DNA of 64,000 nucleotides, taken from positions 20,011,971-20,075,970 of the forward strand of contig NC_003070.9 of the NCBI RefSeq assembly GCF_000001735.4, read 5' to 3'. Each line of letters opens with the position of its first letter. The stretch's first letter is position 1. This document shows, piece by piece, positions 33,321-45,041 of the stretch. The DNA is from Arabidopsis thaliana. Taxonomy: Eukaryota > Streptophyta > Magnoliopsida > Brassicales > Brassicaceae. A model generated the notes under the pieces. It had not been told where the DNA came from. It made no database searches and saw only the letters and a program-made list of their open reading frames with translations. The position numbers and the translations under genes are program-made.

Positions 33321-36300
33321 TGTACTTAGTGTTACAAATTCGTGTATTTTTGAAAGTGTCAACTACTTATATATAAACAGAACATGAAGTTAGTTAAACA
33401 AATATTTTTAACTTAACTTTTAGCTGAGTACAATATGATGTCGTAAGTGTTATTATTATGTTCAATTATCGGTTAGCACAATATTTTGGGGAAGATCCTC
33501 GTGTTTTCCTAAGATCTTTTAGCTTTAAAATTTACTTAATAGAAATATATTTTGCAACTTGTGTTTATAAATTCCCACCTTATAATAATTTTTCATATAT
33601 CTGTGAATAATGACTTCACGTTTAAATCCAAAACAAAACGACCACATGTCTTTGTTTATATCCAAAAAACCGTTTCTTTCATCAGGTGGTCGTCATCGTG
33701 TTTTTGTAATGTACATAGCATAAAATTATACTAGTTTACTCGGGGAAATTTATTACAATGTTGTTGTTACTAGAATACTAATTTTCATGAAAGTTGCATT
33801 TTTTGGAGTATTATTATTTAACTTTCATCAAAATTGCATTTAAGACAAAAGTAAAATACTAAAAGAATGTGTGTTTGTTCTAAGAACATTTACCGAACTG
33901 AACCACCAAATTAATTTGCTTCATTGATTGAATCTGATGATAATTGATACTTCCTCTTTTTATAAATATAAATAGTATTATTTAAAAACACACCGATTAA
34001 AAATATCTACTTTAAAAAAAAAAATCAATTATCAAAGAAACTGCATAATATAAATAATTATAAATTATTAAAATAATTATACTATGAAATTCCACATAAA
34101 TTATATATTTGCACAGAAACTCCAAAACAACTTATACTGTGAAATAGAAAAGTTGATCCAAAACTATTTATATTGTGAAACAAATGAAGCAGTGTTTATA
34201 CATAATAAAGTCAAACTTTTTCAAAACGATAAATTAAGTAATTCACAACTAAACGATGAAACATATAAAATAATTATAAAAGGACATTTGTGATATGTAA
34301 GACTCTGGTTTTATATATAAGTTGCTTCGAATTAGTACTATTAATAAGAGTCTCCATTTTTATGTTTTAACGTTTAGTTGCCAAATTTTTTAGTTTATTA
34401 ATTAACTAATCTTTCGTAACTAGTTCAACCTCATCACGAGCAGCCCACAAGTCCATAATTCTTTTGTCGTCAATAACTAATTTAAAATAATGGTATATGT
34501 AGTTAGGACGTTAATGGGTGTCATTATTGAAGAATAATTAACTCTAATAATCATCTCTACTCATATTACATTTTTACATTTATTTAAGCCACGGTCCAGA
34601 GAGCATATGTCAAGCGACAAAGGTGGGTCCTTTGCTAACGTGGCAGACAAAATAAAATTTTGATCAAACGTGGGTCCTACTAAGGTAATAGGCCTTCGTA
34701 TGGCCCATTAAACATGGAGTACGAATTAGTTTTGACTTTTGACCATTTTTTTTTTTTTTTGTGAATACCATAATAATGATTATGTACTAGTATGTTCCAA
34801 CGAAACATAAAACCCCTTTGTTGTAAAGAAAAAATATAACTCACTCATGTCAATTACAAAGTTAAGAAGTTTTTATTGGTAAATAGATATTATGCATATT
34901 TGACTTGATAATTATATTTTTATTAGGGGCCAACGGGCCGGGGACCAAGTATAATCTTAAGGTAAAAGTCGGCTAGACTTTTGTTTTGGGCGGTGGCTTA
35001 ATTCTTCTTTCTTTGTTTTTCATCCATTGCAGCCAAAAATATTTTTGTTTTAAAAATCCATTAATATGGCATTCGTTAGCTCATTATCAAAAAATTATAA
35101 ATTTGCCATTTCATAGCTGTTGTATGTATTTTTTAGTTTATTTACTTTTATATGATCCGGTCAAACAAATTTATGAAGCTGCATTAATGCAGTTGAAATT
35201 ATTGATACTGCCAAAAGGTTAATTGAAACCCGGTTTTTTTTTTCTTTGAAATACTATCAATCTAATGCATGCATGCATTTCTTTGAAATAAATTAACCCA
35301 ATATCGCTATATTCCATGATAGAATATCCTTCATTAAATCAATTCCTCTGATATCAAACATCTTTACTAACTAAATTTCTCTAACTGATGTCAAATAAAT
35401 TAAAAGTACATTCTTTAAGTTTAAAAATATTGAAAATTGATGGTGTAATGAAAATTTAGTAGCCTTATATCAATTTTTTTAACAAAGCCATTTGAAGACG
35501 ATTTTGACGTTGAAATTCAACAGCTTACGTTGGATAGTAAGTAGTGACGCACCTACGAAAAAGGTACTACGTTGTTTGTGACAACGATACAAAAATAAAA
35601 TAATCTATATGTATAAGCGTTTCATATCCTATTTAATATTTTTTCTTGTAACATGTGAGGAAATGTAACTATCGAGCATTACATAAAAAGTGTAATCTAA
35701 GGAAAGTAGTGAATAGCTGTGTAATGACGAAAACAAAAGAAGTGAATAGCTGTGTAGTCAAATGTATGTTGGTGTCATTTTGTATTCGCCTTTGTTCTTA
35801 CCTCCACGGTTTTATGAGTCAGAAATTTCGATTACATTTGTATTTCCTATAGAAAAAAGTAAGGGTTTTAGAAGAAGTTCCAACACTTTCACATAGAACA
35901 ACATCATGCATATTTGGTTTTAGAATTACAAATCCTTCATTTTTTGTGGGTCAACAACAAAATTTGATGATTCCTTAATCCGTATTTGATAAAATAAAGA
36001 AGTAAGACCTAAGACGCAAAGTCTTCAGGACGTTAAAGCCGACAAGCCGTTACTGCCTCATTAATGTTTCTTTTTTTTAAATGGATTCTGCTTATGACTT
36101 TTTTGTTACTACTCTCCACAGAATCCCAATGCAACATTGCAAATATTGCAAAATGCAAACCAGCGTTCTCTTCTCTATCAACCGCTATTTCAACTAATAA
36201 ATATTGCAAACCAACGTTCTCTTTTTTAGTACTCCTACGAGGCTACCACTTTGTAATTGTTTAAAGCTTTCGAACTTACATTTAACAAAACACTCAACAT

Positions 36301-36600
36301 TTCTCTTACCGTTTCCAATAGTCCATCATTGAGGGGAAAACATCAAAAAATTATAAGAATTTTTCATTTTTACGGAGAAAAAAACCCATGTGCTTGCACC
36401 CAAAAACAATGATAATTCCAGTCCTTAAATTAAATGAAAGAAGTGACCCATTGGGAGGTCAAACCACCATCTCATATTTGTCTTTTCAGACAAGTCAACC
36501 CTAATTTACTCAAAAATTTCATAATTAAAAAAACAGTAATCAATCATTTAACTAGTTAATCTTCCTCTATATATATCTCATCGTCACCTTCAAGATCATT
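31390..36600. other. Five-kb AT-rich gene desert
   Basis: I see no supported gene. A (TA)n microsatellite occupies 33283-33317. Frames such as 33158-33376, 34084-34293 and 35655-35852 are AT-driven and lack recognisable domains. TGGGCC-type elements near 31730 belong to the RPB12-like promoter. The last 200 bases include the WAG1 TATA box (tctatatatatctc, about 36566-36580) and leader. Confidence 0.5.
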
Positions 36601-36633
36601 ACACACAATAACGAAAAAAGCTTCACCGGAAAA

Positions 36634-38064
36634 ATGGAAGACGACGGTTATTACCTCGACACTGATCTCGATCTCAGCTTCACCTCCACAGCCACCGACC
36701 GTACATTCACCTCATCAAGCGCTAGATCGAGTCTCGCACGCTCAAGCCTAACCTTAAGCTTCAACGACAGACTCTCAACCGCAACAACACCTTCAACCAC
36801 CACTTCCTCCGCGGCAACAACACTCCACCACCGTCGTTACGATCCTCACTGGACGTCAATCAGAGCCGCAACAACTCTCTCCTCCGACGGAAGACTCCAT
36901 CTCCGTCACTTTAAACTCGTCCGACACCTCGGTACAGGAAATCTCGGCCGTGTTTTCCTCTGTCACCTCCGTGATTGCCCTAACCCTACCGGATTCGCAC
37001 TTAAAGTAATCGATCGTGATGTTCTTACGGCGAAGAAGATTTCACACGTGGAAACAGAAGCTGAGATCCTCTCCTTGCTAGACCACCCGTTCTTACCTAC
37101 ACTCTACGCACGTATCGATGCTTCTCACTATACTTGCCTCCTCATTGATTATTGCCCTAACGGTGATTTACATTCCTTGCTCCGTAAACAACCTAATAAC
37201 CGGTTACCGATTTCCCCGGTTAGATTCTTCGCCGCCGAAGTACTCGTCGCCTTGGAGTATCTCCACGCCCTTGGAATCGTTTATCGAGATCTCAAACCGG
37301 AGAATATCTTGATTCGTGAAGATGGACATATCATGCTCTCAGATTTCGATCTCTGTTTCAAAGCCGATGTAGTTCCAACTTTCCGATCTCGACGATTCCG
37401 GAGAACTTCGTCTTCTCCGAGGAAGACTCGTCGTGGTGGCGGTTGTTTCTCCACGGAGGTAGAGTACGAGAGAGAAGAGATAGTAGCGGAATTCGCGGCG
37501 GAGCCAGTGACGGCGTTTTCGAAATCGTGTGTAGGAACTCACGAGTATTTAGCGCCGGAGCTAGTCGCCGGAAACGGACACGGAAGCGGTGTAGATTGGT
37601 GGGCGTTTGGGATATTTCTATACGAAATGTTATACGGAACGACGCCGTTTAAAGGTGGTACAAAAGAACAAACCCTGCGCAATATAGTATCAAACGATGA
37701 CGTGGCGTTTACGTTAGAGGAAGAAGGTATGGTTGAAGCCAAGGATTTGATAGAGAAACTGTTAGTGAAAGATCCGAGGAAGAGGCTAGGATGCGCCAGG
37801 GGTGCGCAAGATATCAAGAGGCATGAGTTTTTCGAAGGAATCAAGTGGCCGTTGATCAGAAACTATAAGCCGCCGGAGATTCGGGGTCTGGTGAAGAAGA
37901 CGAAGGCACATGCTGGTCACGTGACTGCTGCTGTTACGCCACGGAGGAATAAGTGGTTGTGGTGGGCGCTATCGCATTTACTGCGTAGTAAAAGCTTGAG
38001 CAAGAGTAGCAGTAAAATTCAGAGCAATAATAATTACTATCATTATGTGGGTAAAAAGCTATAA
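36634..38064 (+). CDS. WAG1: AGC-VIII protein kinase WAG1
   Basis: Single exon, 476 residues, recalled as AT1G53700. WAG1 is a Ser/Thr kinase related to PINOID that phosphorylates PIN auxin carriers at the plasma membrane and suppresses root waving. The Ser/Thr-rich N-terminus is residues 1-90. The kinase domain has the glycine loop LGTGNLGRVF (99-108), Lys124 (FALKVI), YRDLKPEN (217-224), DFD in place of DFG (237-239, a mark of plant AGC-VIII kinases), a basic/Gly-rich insertion (about 245-297), the activation segment SKSCVGTHEYLAPEL, and GVDWWAFGI. The short C-terminal tail is Ser/Lys-rich. Confidence 0.96.
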   Translation: MEDDGYYLDTDLDLSFTSTATDRTFTSSSARSSLARSSLTLSFNDRLSTATTPSTTTSSAATTLHHRRYDPHWTSIRAATTLSSDGRLHLRHFKLVRHLGTGNLGRVFLCHLRDCPNPTGFALKVIDRDVLTAKKISHVETEAEILSLLDHPFLPTLYARIDASHYTCLLIDYCPNGDLHSLLRKQPNNRLPISPVRFFAAEVLVALEYLHALGIVYRDLKPENILIREDGHIMLSDFDLCFKADVVPTFRSRRFRRTSSSPRKTRRGGGCFSTEVEYEREEIVAEFAAEPVTAFSKSCVGTHEYLAPELVAGNGHGSGVDWWAFGIFLYEMLYGTTPFKGGTKEQTLRNIVSNDDVAFTLEEEGMVEAKDLIEKLLVKDPRKRLGCARGAQDIKRHEFFEGIKWPLIRNYKPPEIRGLVKKTKAHAGHVTAAVTPRRNKWLWWALSHLLRSKSLSKSSSKIQSNNNYYHYVGKKL

Positions 38065-38099
38065 CGCTAGTCGCAAAAGCGTTTAATGCGCTTACCATT

Positions 38100-38980
38100 T
38101 ATATAAAAAAAAATTCTCATACAATTCTAGAGGTAGAAAAAAATGGAAGGGGTATACAAAAAGGACTCATTTGTTTGATTGAGACATTTTTTTATTTTTT
38201 TGTTCCATGTTTCTGAATTCATTTATAATTAACATTTCCTTATTCATGATTTATAATCTTAACATTTTTGCTATCACCAAATTAAAGTGAAATCATACGA
38301 ACGAAACGAATTCAGGACACATTTGTTAGCTTGTAGCATTTGTCTTCCCATATGTACGACGAAACGTATATCAATATCGGAAAGCTTTGTTAAGTAGATG
38401 GTACTATCATAAGGCCCATTTGTGAACACTACACTTGCTTGAGAAATGAGAAGCATACTATTATAGCCCTTATTGAATTTTCAACAATGCAACTGCAACT
38501 TCCTTCATGTTAAGCTCATGTTAAGCTCTCCCTGAGTACACCCAAACTGCCTCCATCCCATCTCTTCGACTTGTATTCCCAACGCTGCTTGTGCACCTAA
38601 TGATGACCCCGGTTATGAGACAACCCGCTCCGAAAACTTGCCGCTCCTAGGAACACTGCTCTGCACCCTTGAAACAACAAACCAAGCTTGTCTTTCACGC
38701 TTCTCGTACCATAAGTGTTGTGGCTCGTTAGTATCTCCTTTGTGTCTCTCATACAAGACGACAACAACAGTTTGATGTGCTTCCACCAAGAATTTTCAAA
38801 CTTGACCTGATGAGGGAAGACAATGTGTTCTGTACTGGGATATACGTGTTTTGGACTTCATTAGTTGTTTCCATATCCTCTTGTACCAACATTTCACCAT
38901 ATGACAAATCTGGTGGTCTTGGCGAGTGAGAAACAATTCATAGGTAAGTTAAGTATCATCAACTTAACAAGGTTTCCAAG
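38100..38980. other. Intergenic DNA, possibly retroelement-derived on its right side
   Basis: No host gene is seen. From about 38480 the base composition rises toward the neighbouring retroelement fossil and may be part of it, but I recognise no domain there. Confidence 0.35.
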
Positions 38981-38989
38981 ATGATGCAG

Positions 38990-39620
38990 AAATAGCTTGG
39001 CTGATGATATTACAACTCAAGCCGCTCATAACCAAAAATGTAGGATCTTCGACAGAATCAGAGAACTTGTACCATACCTATATTACTTCTATCCTCTTTA
39101 GCAACAGTTGTCTTACCCATAAAGTCCAACCTTCCCCTAAAGAACCAACCTTGATTTTTTTCCCATAAGACTATTTTTCTCCCATTTAGGCTCTCTACAC
39201 TTTGAATCGCTGGAAGATGGCCACTTTTACCCTCTCTTAGTTCCATCTGAAGTATCAGCTTTGTTATTTATCGTGATCCAGCTAGTGTCATTGTAGAAAG
39301 TCTTAGTGTTTTCTATCATCGTTTCTCCCAGTTTCGAAAGCCATTTATAACCCAAGATCACATCAGCATCTGTCTTGTTTAAGTCGAGTAAAAGGTAGTC
39401 TTCAACTATTGCAGCTTCTTGAATCCACAAACTGATCCCAAGGCAACTTCCTTTACTCTCAATGTGTTGTCCGTGCCCCATGGAAACTGAAACAGGGGTG
39501 ATCTTTCTAATTAATTGGCAACTTGAGACGAGTGACTAACTCATCGGAGATAAAGTTGTTCGACTCTCCGGAGTCAATGACTACAGCCAACTTACGTCCC
39601 AAAATCAGGCCATAGACCAT
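38990..39620 (-). mobile_element. Ty3/Gypsy LTR-retrotransposon fossil, protease region
   Basis: The minus-strand translation shows an aspartic protease active site (VIDSGESNNFIS) followed by the typical DVILGYKWLSKLG string that ends the protease of plant Gypsy elements. No LTRs, reverse transcriptase or integrase are recognised. The piece is short and broken (several breaks) and looks old. Confidence 0.6.
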
Positions 39621-39649
39621 TCCGGGTCGAAATCACACACACTTAGAGA

Positions 39650-40550
39650 AATCGTGGGTTACCATCCACTTACTAAGAAACATTAAGAAAACCAAAACAT
39701 TAACAATCTTGATTTTAGTTTTTAGATTAAATCTAGAGCTTGTAAGTTTACAACTTACTAGGAAATTGAGATTAAGAGAATCAGAAGCAAAGCAAAGTAC
39801 ACACATTCAATGCTTTGTCTTCTTTTCCACAAATATCCTCTTTTCATGCTCTACCTTTCCTCCTTTTCTACTCTTTCTTGGACTTCAGTACTTCACTCTC
39901 GTTTGTTTGATTGACATGCAAGTGGTCGTGTGATTTTCTTTTGCATGTTATATTTATTGATCTATTCTATTCATAGAATTACCAAAATCTTCATCATTTC
40001 CGTGATGATAAAATAATAAATTCGTATATTTGTAATTTGCTTCCCCGATCGATATTTAGAGTAATATTTGGGCGGTTGTATACAGTATAAGTGAGGGATC
40101 TTTTAAAAAGATTTGGGCGGTTGTATATTTGTTGTTGGCAAAGGTAATATACATATGCAAAACTTTGTATCAATGAACTATATTTACAAAAAGTTTTTAA
40201 TACTAGAAGATAGTATAATTTTTATTGATTTCCGTAAAACTATACTTCCTTGGAGAACCAAAAAAGGGATTCATGCAAATCCCAATGTCAATTAATGAAC
40301 CAAAAATCAGACCATGTTCATCTGTTTCTCCTTTCCTTCATATCCAAGTAACCTTTTCTCTCAAGATTTCTATTCTTTCTCTTCACTCTATATATACTCT
40401 TCCATCCCTTTTCTACTTCTCATCAACTCTCTCTTCTTTCACCCACAAAAAGGGTTTTTTCTTTTCTTCATCACATTCTACACCCCAAAGTTTTAATCTG
40501 TTTTTATTTGTTCTCTTCAATTAATATATTGAAATACCAAAAAAACCTTG
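39650..40550. other. Intergenic DNA and RTFL9 leader
   Basis: No gene is seen. A tandem phrase (gatttgggcggttgtata / atttgggcggttgtatatt) occurs near 40067-40087 and 40110-40127. A pyrimidine-rich leader with TATA box (ctatatatactctt, about 40388) precedes RTFL9. Confidence 0.45.
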
Positions 40551-40559
40551 ATTGTTGTA

Positions 40560-40706
40560 ATGGCTGAGTTCAAGAGTAAGTTAAACAAAGGTCACGCCTT
40601 TACAAGCAAATGTGCTTCCTTGGTGAAGGAGCAACGAGCTCGTCTCTACATTCTTCGTCGTTGTGCTACCATGCTTTGTTGCTGGTACATCCAAGGCGAT
40701 GAGTAA
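40560..40706 (+). CDS. RTFL9: ROTUNDIFOLIA-like/DEVIL small peptide RTFL9
   Basis: This 48-residue intronless peptide was found by its C-terminal domain and is too short for normal frame filters. The RTF/DVL domain is residues about 26-45: RARLYILRRCATMLCCWYIQ, with the invariant pattern of Arg, Cys-Cys-W. The N-terminus MAEFKSKLNKGHAFTSKC is the usual variable part. Overexpression of family members shortens organs by reducing cell proliferation along the long axis, and the peptides associate with the plasma membrane. There is no signal peptide. Recalled as AT1G53708. Confidence 0.93.
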   Translation: MAEFKSKLNKGHAFTSKCASLVKEQRARLYILRRCATMLCCWYIQGDE

Positions 40707-40719
40707 AGAGATGACTCTT

Positions 40720-41360
40720 CTCCTTAATTATATATAAATCTATATATAAAATATATATAGTTCCCTAATATCTAGTTCTTGAAGTTCCATGGACAATGAA
40801 GCTCTCCTTTGGCTGCTTGGCAAAATCCTTTCACAAGAAACTTGACTCTCTCTTCTGATATATTCTGGTGCAAAACCCTTTTACAAGCCTGTCGTTTTTT
40901 AACCTAAATGATCATTCTTTTAGGGGTTTTTTTTGGGCTTGCTTCATGGGTTAATTTGCATCAGACAAGACAGAGAGAGAGAGAACAAGAGATTTATCCG
41001 CCAAGCGAGCCGGAGTTTTTACTGTGTCTGAGACAGAGACAGTGGAGATGCTAATTCTTTAAGAAAAATGAAGATCTTTGAAGGGTTCCTTATGATTGGT
41101 TTCACTTTGGACCGGAGAAGACTGTTTTGGTTTCATCAGTGACATTTCCTCTTTAAAATTTCAGTTTTGGTTCTTCTTTTACTGCCTAATAATGTAATAA
41201 GACCAAATAAATAAGTCTATGGTTTATGTTGAACCATATAGACTAAACATGTCTTTTTTGATTCTCATATTCTAATAATACAACAGTTTTCACTTTTCAC
41301 CACAAATCCTACAGATGATAGTTTGCGTAATCCAAAATTTCATGTCAATAAGATTTATCT
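40720..41360. other. RTFL9 3' UTR and convergent intergenic DNA
   Basis: No second gene is seen. The two flanking genes converge here, so this holds both 3' ends; AATAAT/AATAAA-like sites occur near 41190-41280. Confidence 0.45.
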
Positions 41361-41368
41361 TTAGTTGA

Positions 41369-44301
41369 TCACTCCTGCTCAATCCAATCCTTGAACAGCA
41401 ACATCATGTAAATGGGAACGTTTAACGCCGCAATGACGATGACCATCATGATTGTACGTATCACTCTCTGGATCACAAGTTTTGTTCTTGATTTTGATGC
41501 TGATCTCATCAGAGGATCAGACCCACCAGCACTTGCATTTACATCTGAGTCCATCACAAGCTCAATCTGTTCGCTAGCGTTCTTTCTAGCCGCTGATCTC
41601 ATCACCGCGTTACCCCTAGAGAGAAAATAAGAAGAGGTGAAAATAAAAACTTGTGTCTGTAGTGAGAATTTAAAGGATGGTTGAGGTCGTCTTACTTTTC
41701 TACAAGAGGTTTATCGCTTTGACGTTTCACAGGAGTTTGAAGAGCTTTCTTCACAAGATGCATAGATCCTTCTGCGTCCCATACCATTTCATACTCACAG
41801 TTTTCATCTTCGTTCTTCTCCTTCGTGACGCTGCTTAAAAAGCTTGACTTCATTACATTTGAGATACAGTCTGCAGCGTTGTTTAAGAAGCTAATTCCAT
41901 GATTTGGCCAAAGAAGGAGAGCAAGAAGGGACATAACGAATAGAGAAAGGTACCTGGTAGTTCAAAATTAGACTCAAAAATTCATAAACATGCATCAAGA
42001 CAATAATCATAAAGCCAAGAACTCTCTGATCAGGAACATACCACATGTAAATGAATAATTGGCTCGGAAGGAAGCATAATTGGGTGTGTAACATTTTATC
42101 TGGATCAGATGAGTTTCGATGGAAGGCTTTGGGAACAGATAATAGCATGAATGACGGATGTATATTTCCTTGTTGCCAACTTACAGTACCTAAAGTATGC
42201 TGTGATATGATATTCACTATCAAAGATTGTCCATAGTGTAAATACAAATATTTTGTGGCCATTACAAAGTTCTGTTACCTCAGTTACAGATCCTGCTTTC
42301 GACTTGTGGATTACAGTACACTGGTCATGATCATGGCCAGACAGAACGAGTATCTGGAGCAAAAAACACAAATGTTGTTGTCATGATTGGTTTGGGATTA
42401 GTGTGAGCTGTATGTGAAGTAATAGAGATAGAAGCACATATGGTAATTCACACGAACAGAAAACAGAAGAACTTTATCTTACGGGTTTGATCAACTCCAG
42501 TAACTTCGTAGATGATTCTGGAGTGATATAATTTTGATATCTGCATAGGAATATAAAATACAAAAAGGTCAACATTGAATTAGTTGTCCCCTGTTAAAAT
42601 GGCTATCTTTAAAGCTAACTCAAGTTCTGTATGATGAAATGGAAAGGTAGAAGTTTACATTACTTCTTGATCTTGAGAATGGCGCCAAAACCGCTGTACA
42701 TGAAACAGTATACATTAGACCATAAACAAAGTGTTAATCCTTTGAGTTACATACAATTCTAGCTGACAAATCACCTGATCAATGACAGAACTACCACGAT
42801 GAGGGCCACATGGGGTTTGATCAGGCCGATATAATGGGATGTGGGTCAATAAAACTCTAGGATGTGACTGTGCGTCTAAAAAAGATAAGAAAATTTTATG
42901 TATAAGCTTCACAAAGATAGTATATACAGAAGAGGATGCAGCTGAATAACACACACACCGGTGGAGACATTTTGTACAAACTTCCAAACTTCTGAGGCCA
43001 GATCCTTTTTAGAATTCCCTGCAACATATACATCACTTTTCAGTTACAGATCCTTGGTTTCTCTTTGAGGAGAAATTCTAAGCATGTAAAACAATATCTT
43101 AATGATCAGAGCAAAGTTTGTAACAACCATCGATAGCTTGGGCATCAATACTGATGAACTCAACATTTCCAATCATAAATCTGCGGTTTCTGACCCCAAA
43201 TACTTTTTCGTATCGATCAATCACCTGTTGAATTGTGAAGGTATATCAATATATAGGTCGCTGACATATGTTATACATTTGAGAAAAAAAAAAGTGATAA
43301 ATGTACTACGCCTTGCTTATGGGAAGCAACCCGAGAATAGCCAATGTCATGATTCCCAGGGATGTAAAATGTAGGGATATCCCCAACTCTGCCTTCTGAA
43401 TTCAAACCAAATACATGTTTCAATCGGTTTAAAGACTCCTGCCATCTGATAAAATAAGAAGTTAAGCATTTCCACGAACCCTTTGAGCAGAAAGAAGAAC
43501 AAGTGAAAGACAAGAACAAGGAGAGCTTACTCTTCCTCGGAAAGAAATGGCCCGCCATCGAAATAATCACCTAAAAACAAAACAACATCGGGTTTGAAAG
43601 GCAAGACAGACCGAAAGAATGATCTCCGCATGTTTATATCAGTATAAAACTGAGCAAGCTCCAAAGCAAGTGTCTTTGACGACAAACGAAACGATGTCTT
43701 ATCCATGAGCTGCATAAAAACAACAACAATAAACACATAATCAGATGATCAAACTCCATTAAAACAACACACAACAAAAATCGAAAATCATTTGAAGAGC
43801 TCACCTGTGGATCAGTAACAATGGCTACTTTAGTAAAATTTCCATCACTCTCCACTCCATCACTCTGCAACACAAAGAAGCTAACAGATATTTAGTAATC
43901 ACAACTAAACAGTGACTAGAATAAATGATGAATCATAGAGATTTCTTCCACATTGGCCTTCTAATAATGTTGCATCTAAGCTATTTTTCGATTAGAGAAC
44001 GATTACATTCTCAAGAATAAGAATATAAAAACCTTGGCTTTATACAATTTATAGCAACACAAGGATGATTACAGAGAGAAATAAGCAAATACACAATCAA
44101 GGTCGAATTAAACGCAATGAATCTCCAAAATTGAGCATCCGTTACTGAAAAAAATGGAAACTTTTTGGAGAGAGAGACCTTATGGTGAGGCCAAGAACAA
44201 GTGAAGAGAGAAGGAACCCAGAAGGCGAACATTTCTCCGTAGAGGATCGTCGCAGCCCAAATGAGACATAACGCCACCGTGAGCTTATGGTGGTGTTTCA
44301 T
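41369..44301 (-). CDS. Calcineurin-like metallophosphoesterase (MPPE1/Cdc1/Ted1 type)
   Basis: Thirteen exons from 44301 to 41369 splice with consistent phases to 528 residues (recalled as AT1G53710). The metallophosphoesterase motifs are in order: VTDPQ (about 57-61), LGDYFDGG (107-114), IPGNHDIG (149-156), LLTHIPLYRP (about 227-236) and LSGHDHDQC (about 287-295). A membrane helix lies at residues 8-32, another at about 361-378 (LSLFVMSLLALLLW), and a third near the C-terminus (about 498-520, TIMMVIVIAALNVPIYMMLLF). Relatives (human MPPE1/PGAP5, yeast Ted1/Cdc1) remodel GPI anchors in the ER/Golgi; that role is inferred. It shares a divergent promoter with CYP59. Confidence 0.92.
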
Positions 44302-45041
44302 TTTTTCCGAGTATCTGAATCTCCTCCCTTCTCGGCTTTGCTTCGCCGAGATATGTATCTAATGATCGTTGTCGTTGACCAAAAGAGCGGTCAAGACGCG
44401 ACAGACGCTGAGCTGCGTTTGAGTATACCGAAAAACGCCGAAACTTGGGAATGAATGCGCTATTCCAAAACTACTGGGCCGAGTTTATATTGGGCCTATA
44501 CTTTTGTTGTTATTGGGCCTATGCTTATTAGAACAGTGACGAACAAAGAAATAATGAAAAACGAAACGGAAAACTCAAAGCCGAGACAGTACTCTAGCTT
44601 CTCCGGCGACTCCAGGAGCGCCTCTTTGCACCTCTCTTCTTCTCTCGCTCTCTGTTTCTGAGGTTTGTTCGTATTTCTCATCGATCGTATCTTTTTATTT
44701 TCCTCTATTCATTGACGATGTACGAAGACATTGCTCACGAATCGCGATTGTTGATTCTTTGTGCATAGGTTTAGGTATTTTTGTTCGTCTTGATGTTTAG
44801 ATGAGTAAGATGATAGCGATTAAGTAAAAATTTGCTAAGGAAATCATCATTAGGGAAAGTATTTAGGGGTTTTGATTTAGTAGTGAGTGAGTGATTAATT
44901 GATTGATTGTTTGTTTGAGAGATATTTAGGGCTTCTTTCATGTTGAATGACTCTGTTCTCTAATATCTGTTCTTAGTTATTGTTTATAAAGATGAATACT
45001 CACTCTGATTGATTTTCTTTAGGTTCTGCAAGAAGTAAAAC
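44302..45041. promoter_or_regulatory. Divergent promoter, phosphoesterase / CYP59, with three TGGGCC boxes
   Basis: TGGGCC occurs at 44475-44480, 44491-44496 and 44514-44519 between two divergent genes. Such site II elements bind TCP-type factors and mark housekeeping genes. A CYP59 leader exon (about 44580-44660) and a 5' UTR intron ending ttctttag just before 45022 are likely. Confidence 0.6.

Noticed and set aside
37118-37844. Overlapping frames within WAG1
   Set aside because: Shadows of a single-exon kinase with clear motifs.
40225-40524. 99-codon Ser/Phe-rich frame upstream of RTFL9
   Set aside because: Pyrimidine-rich leader and promoter DNA; the TATA box lies inside it.
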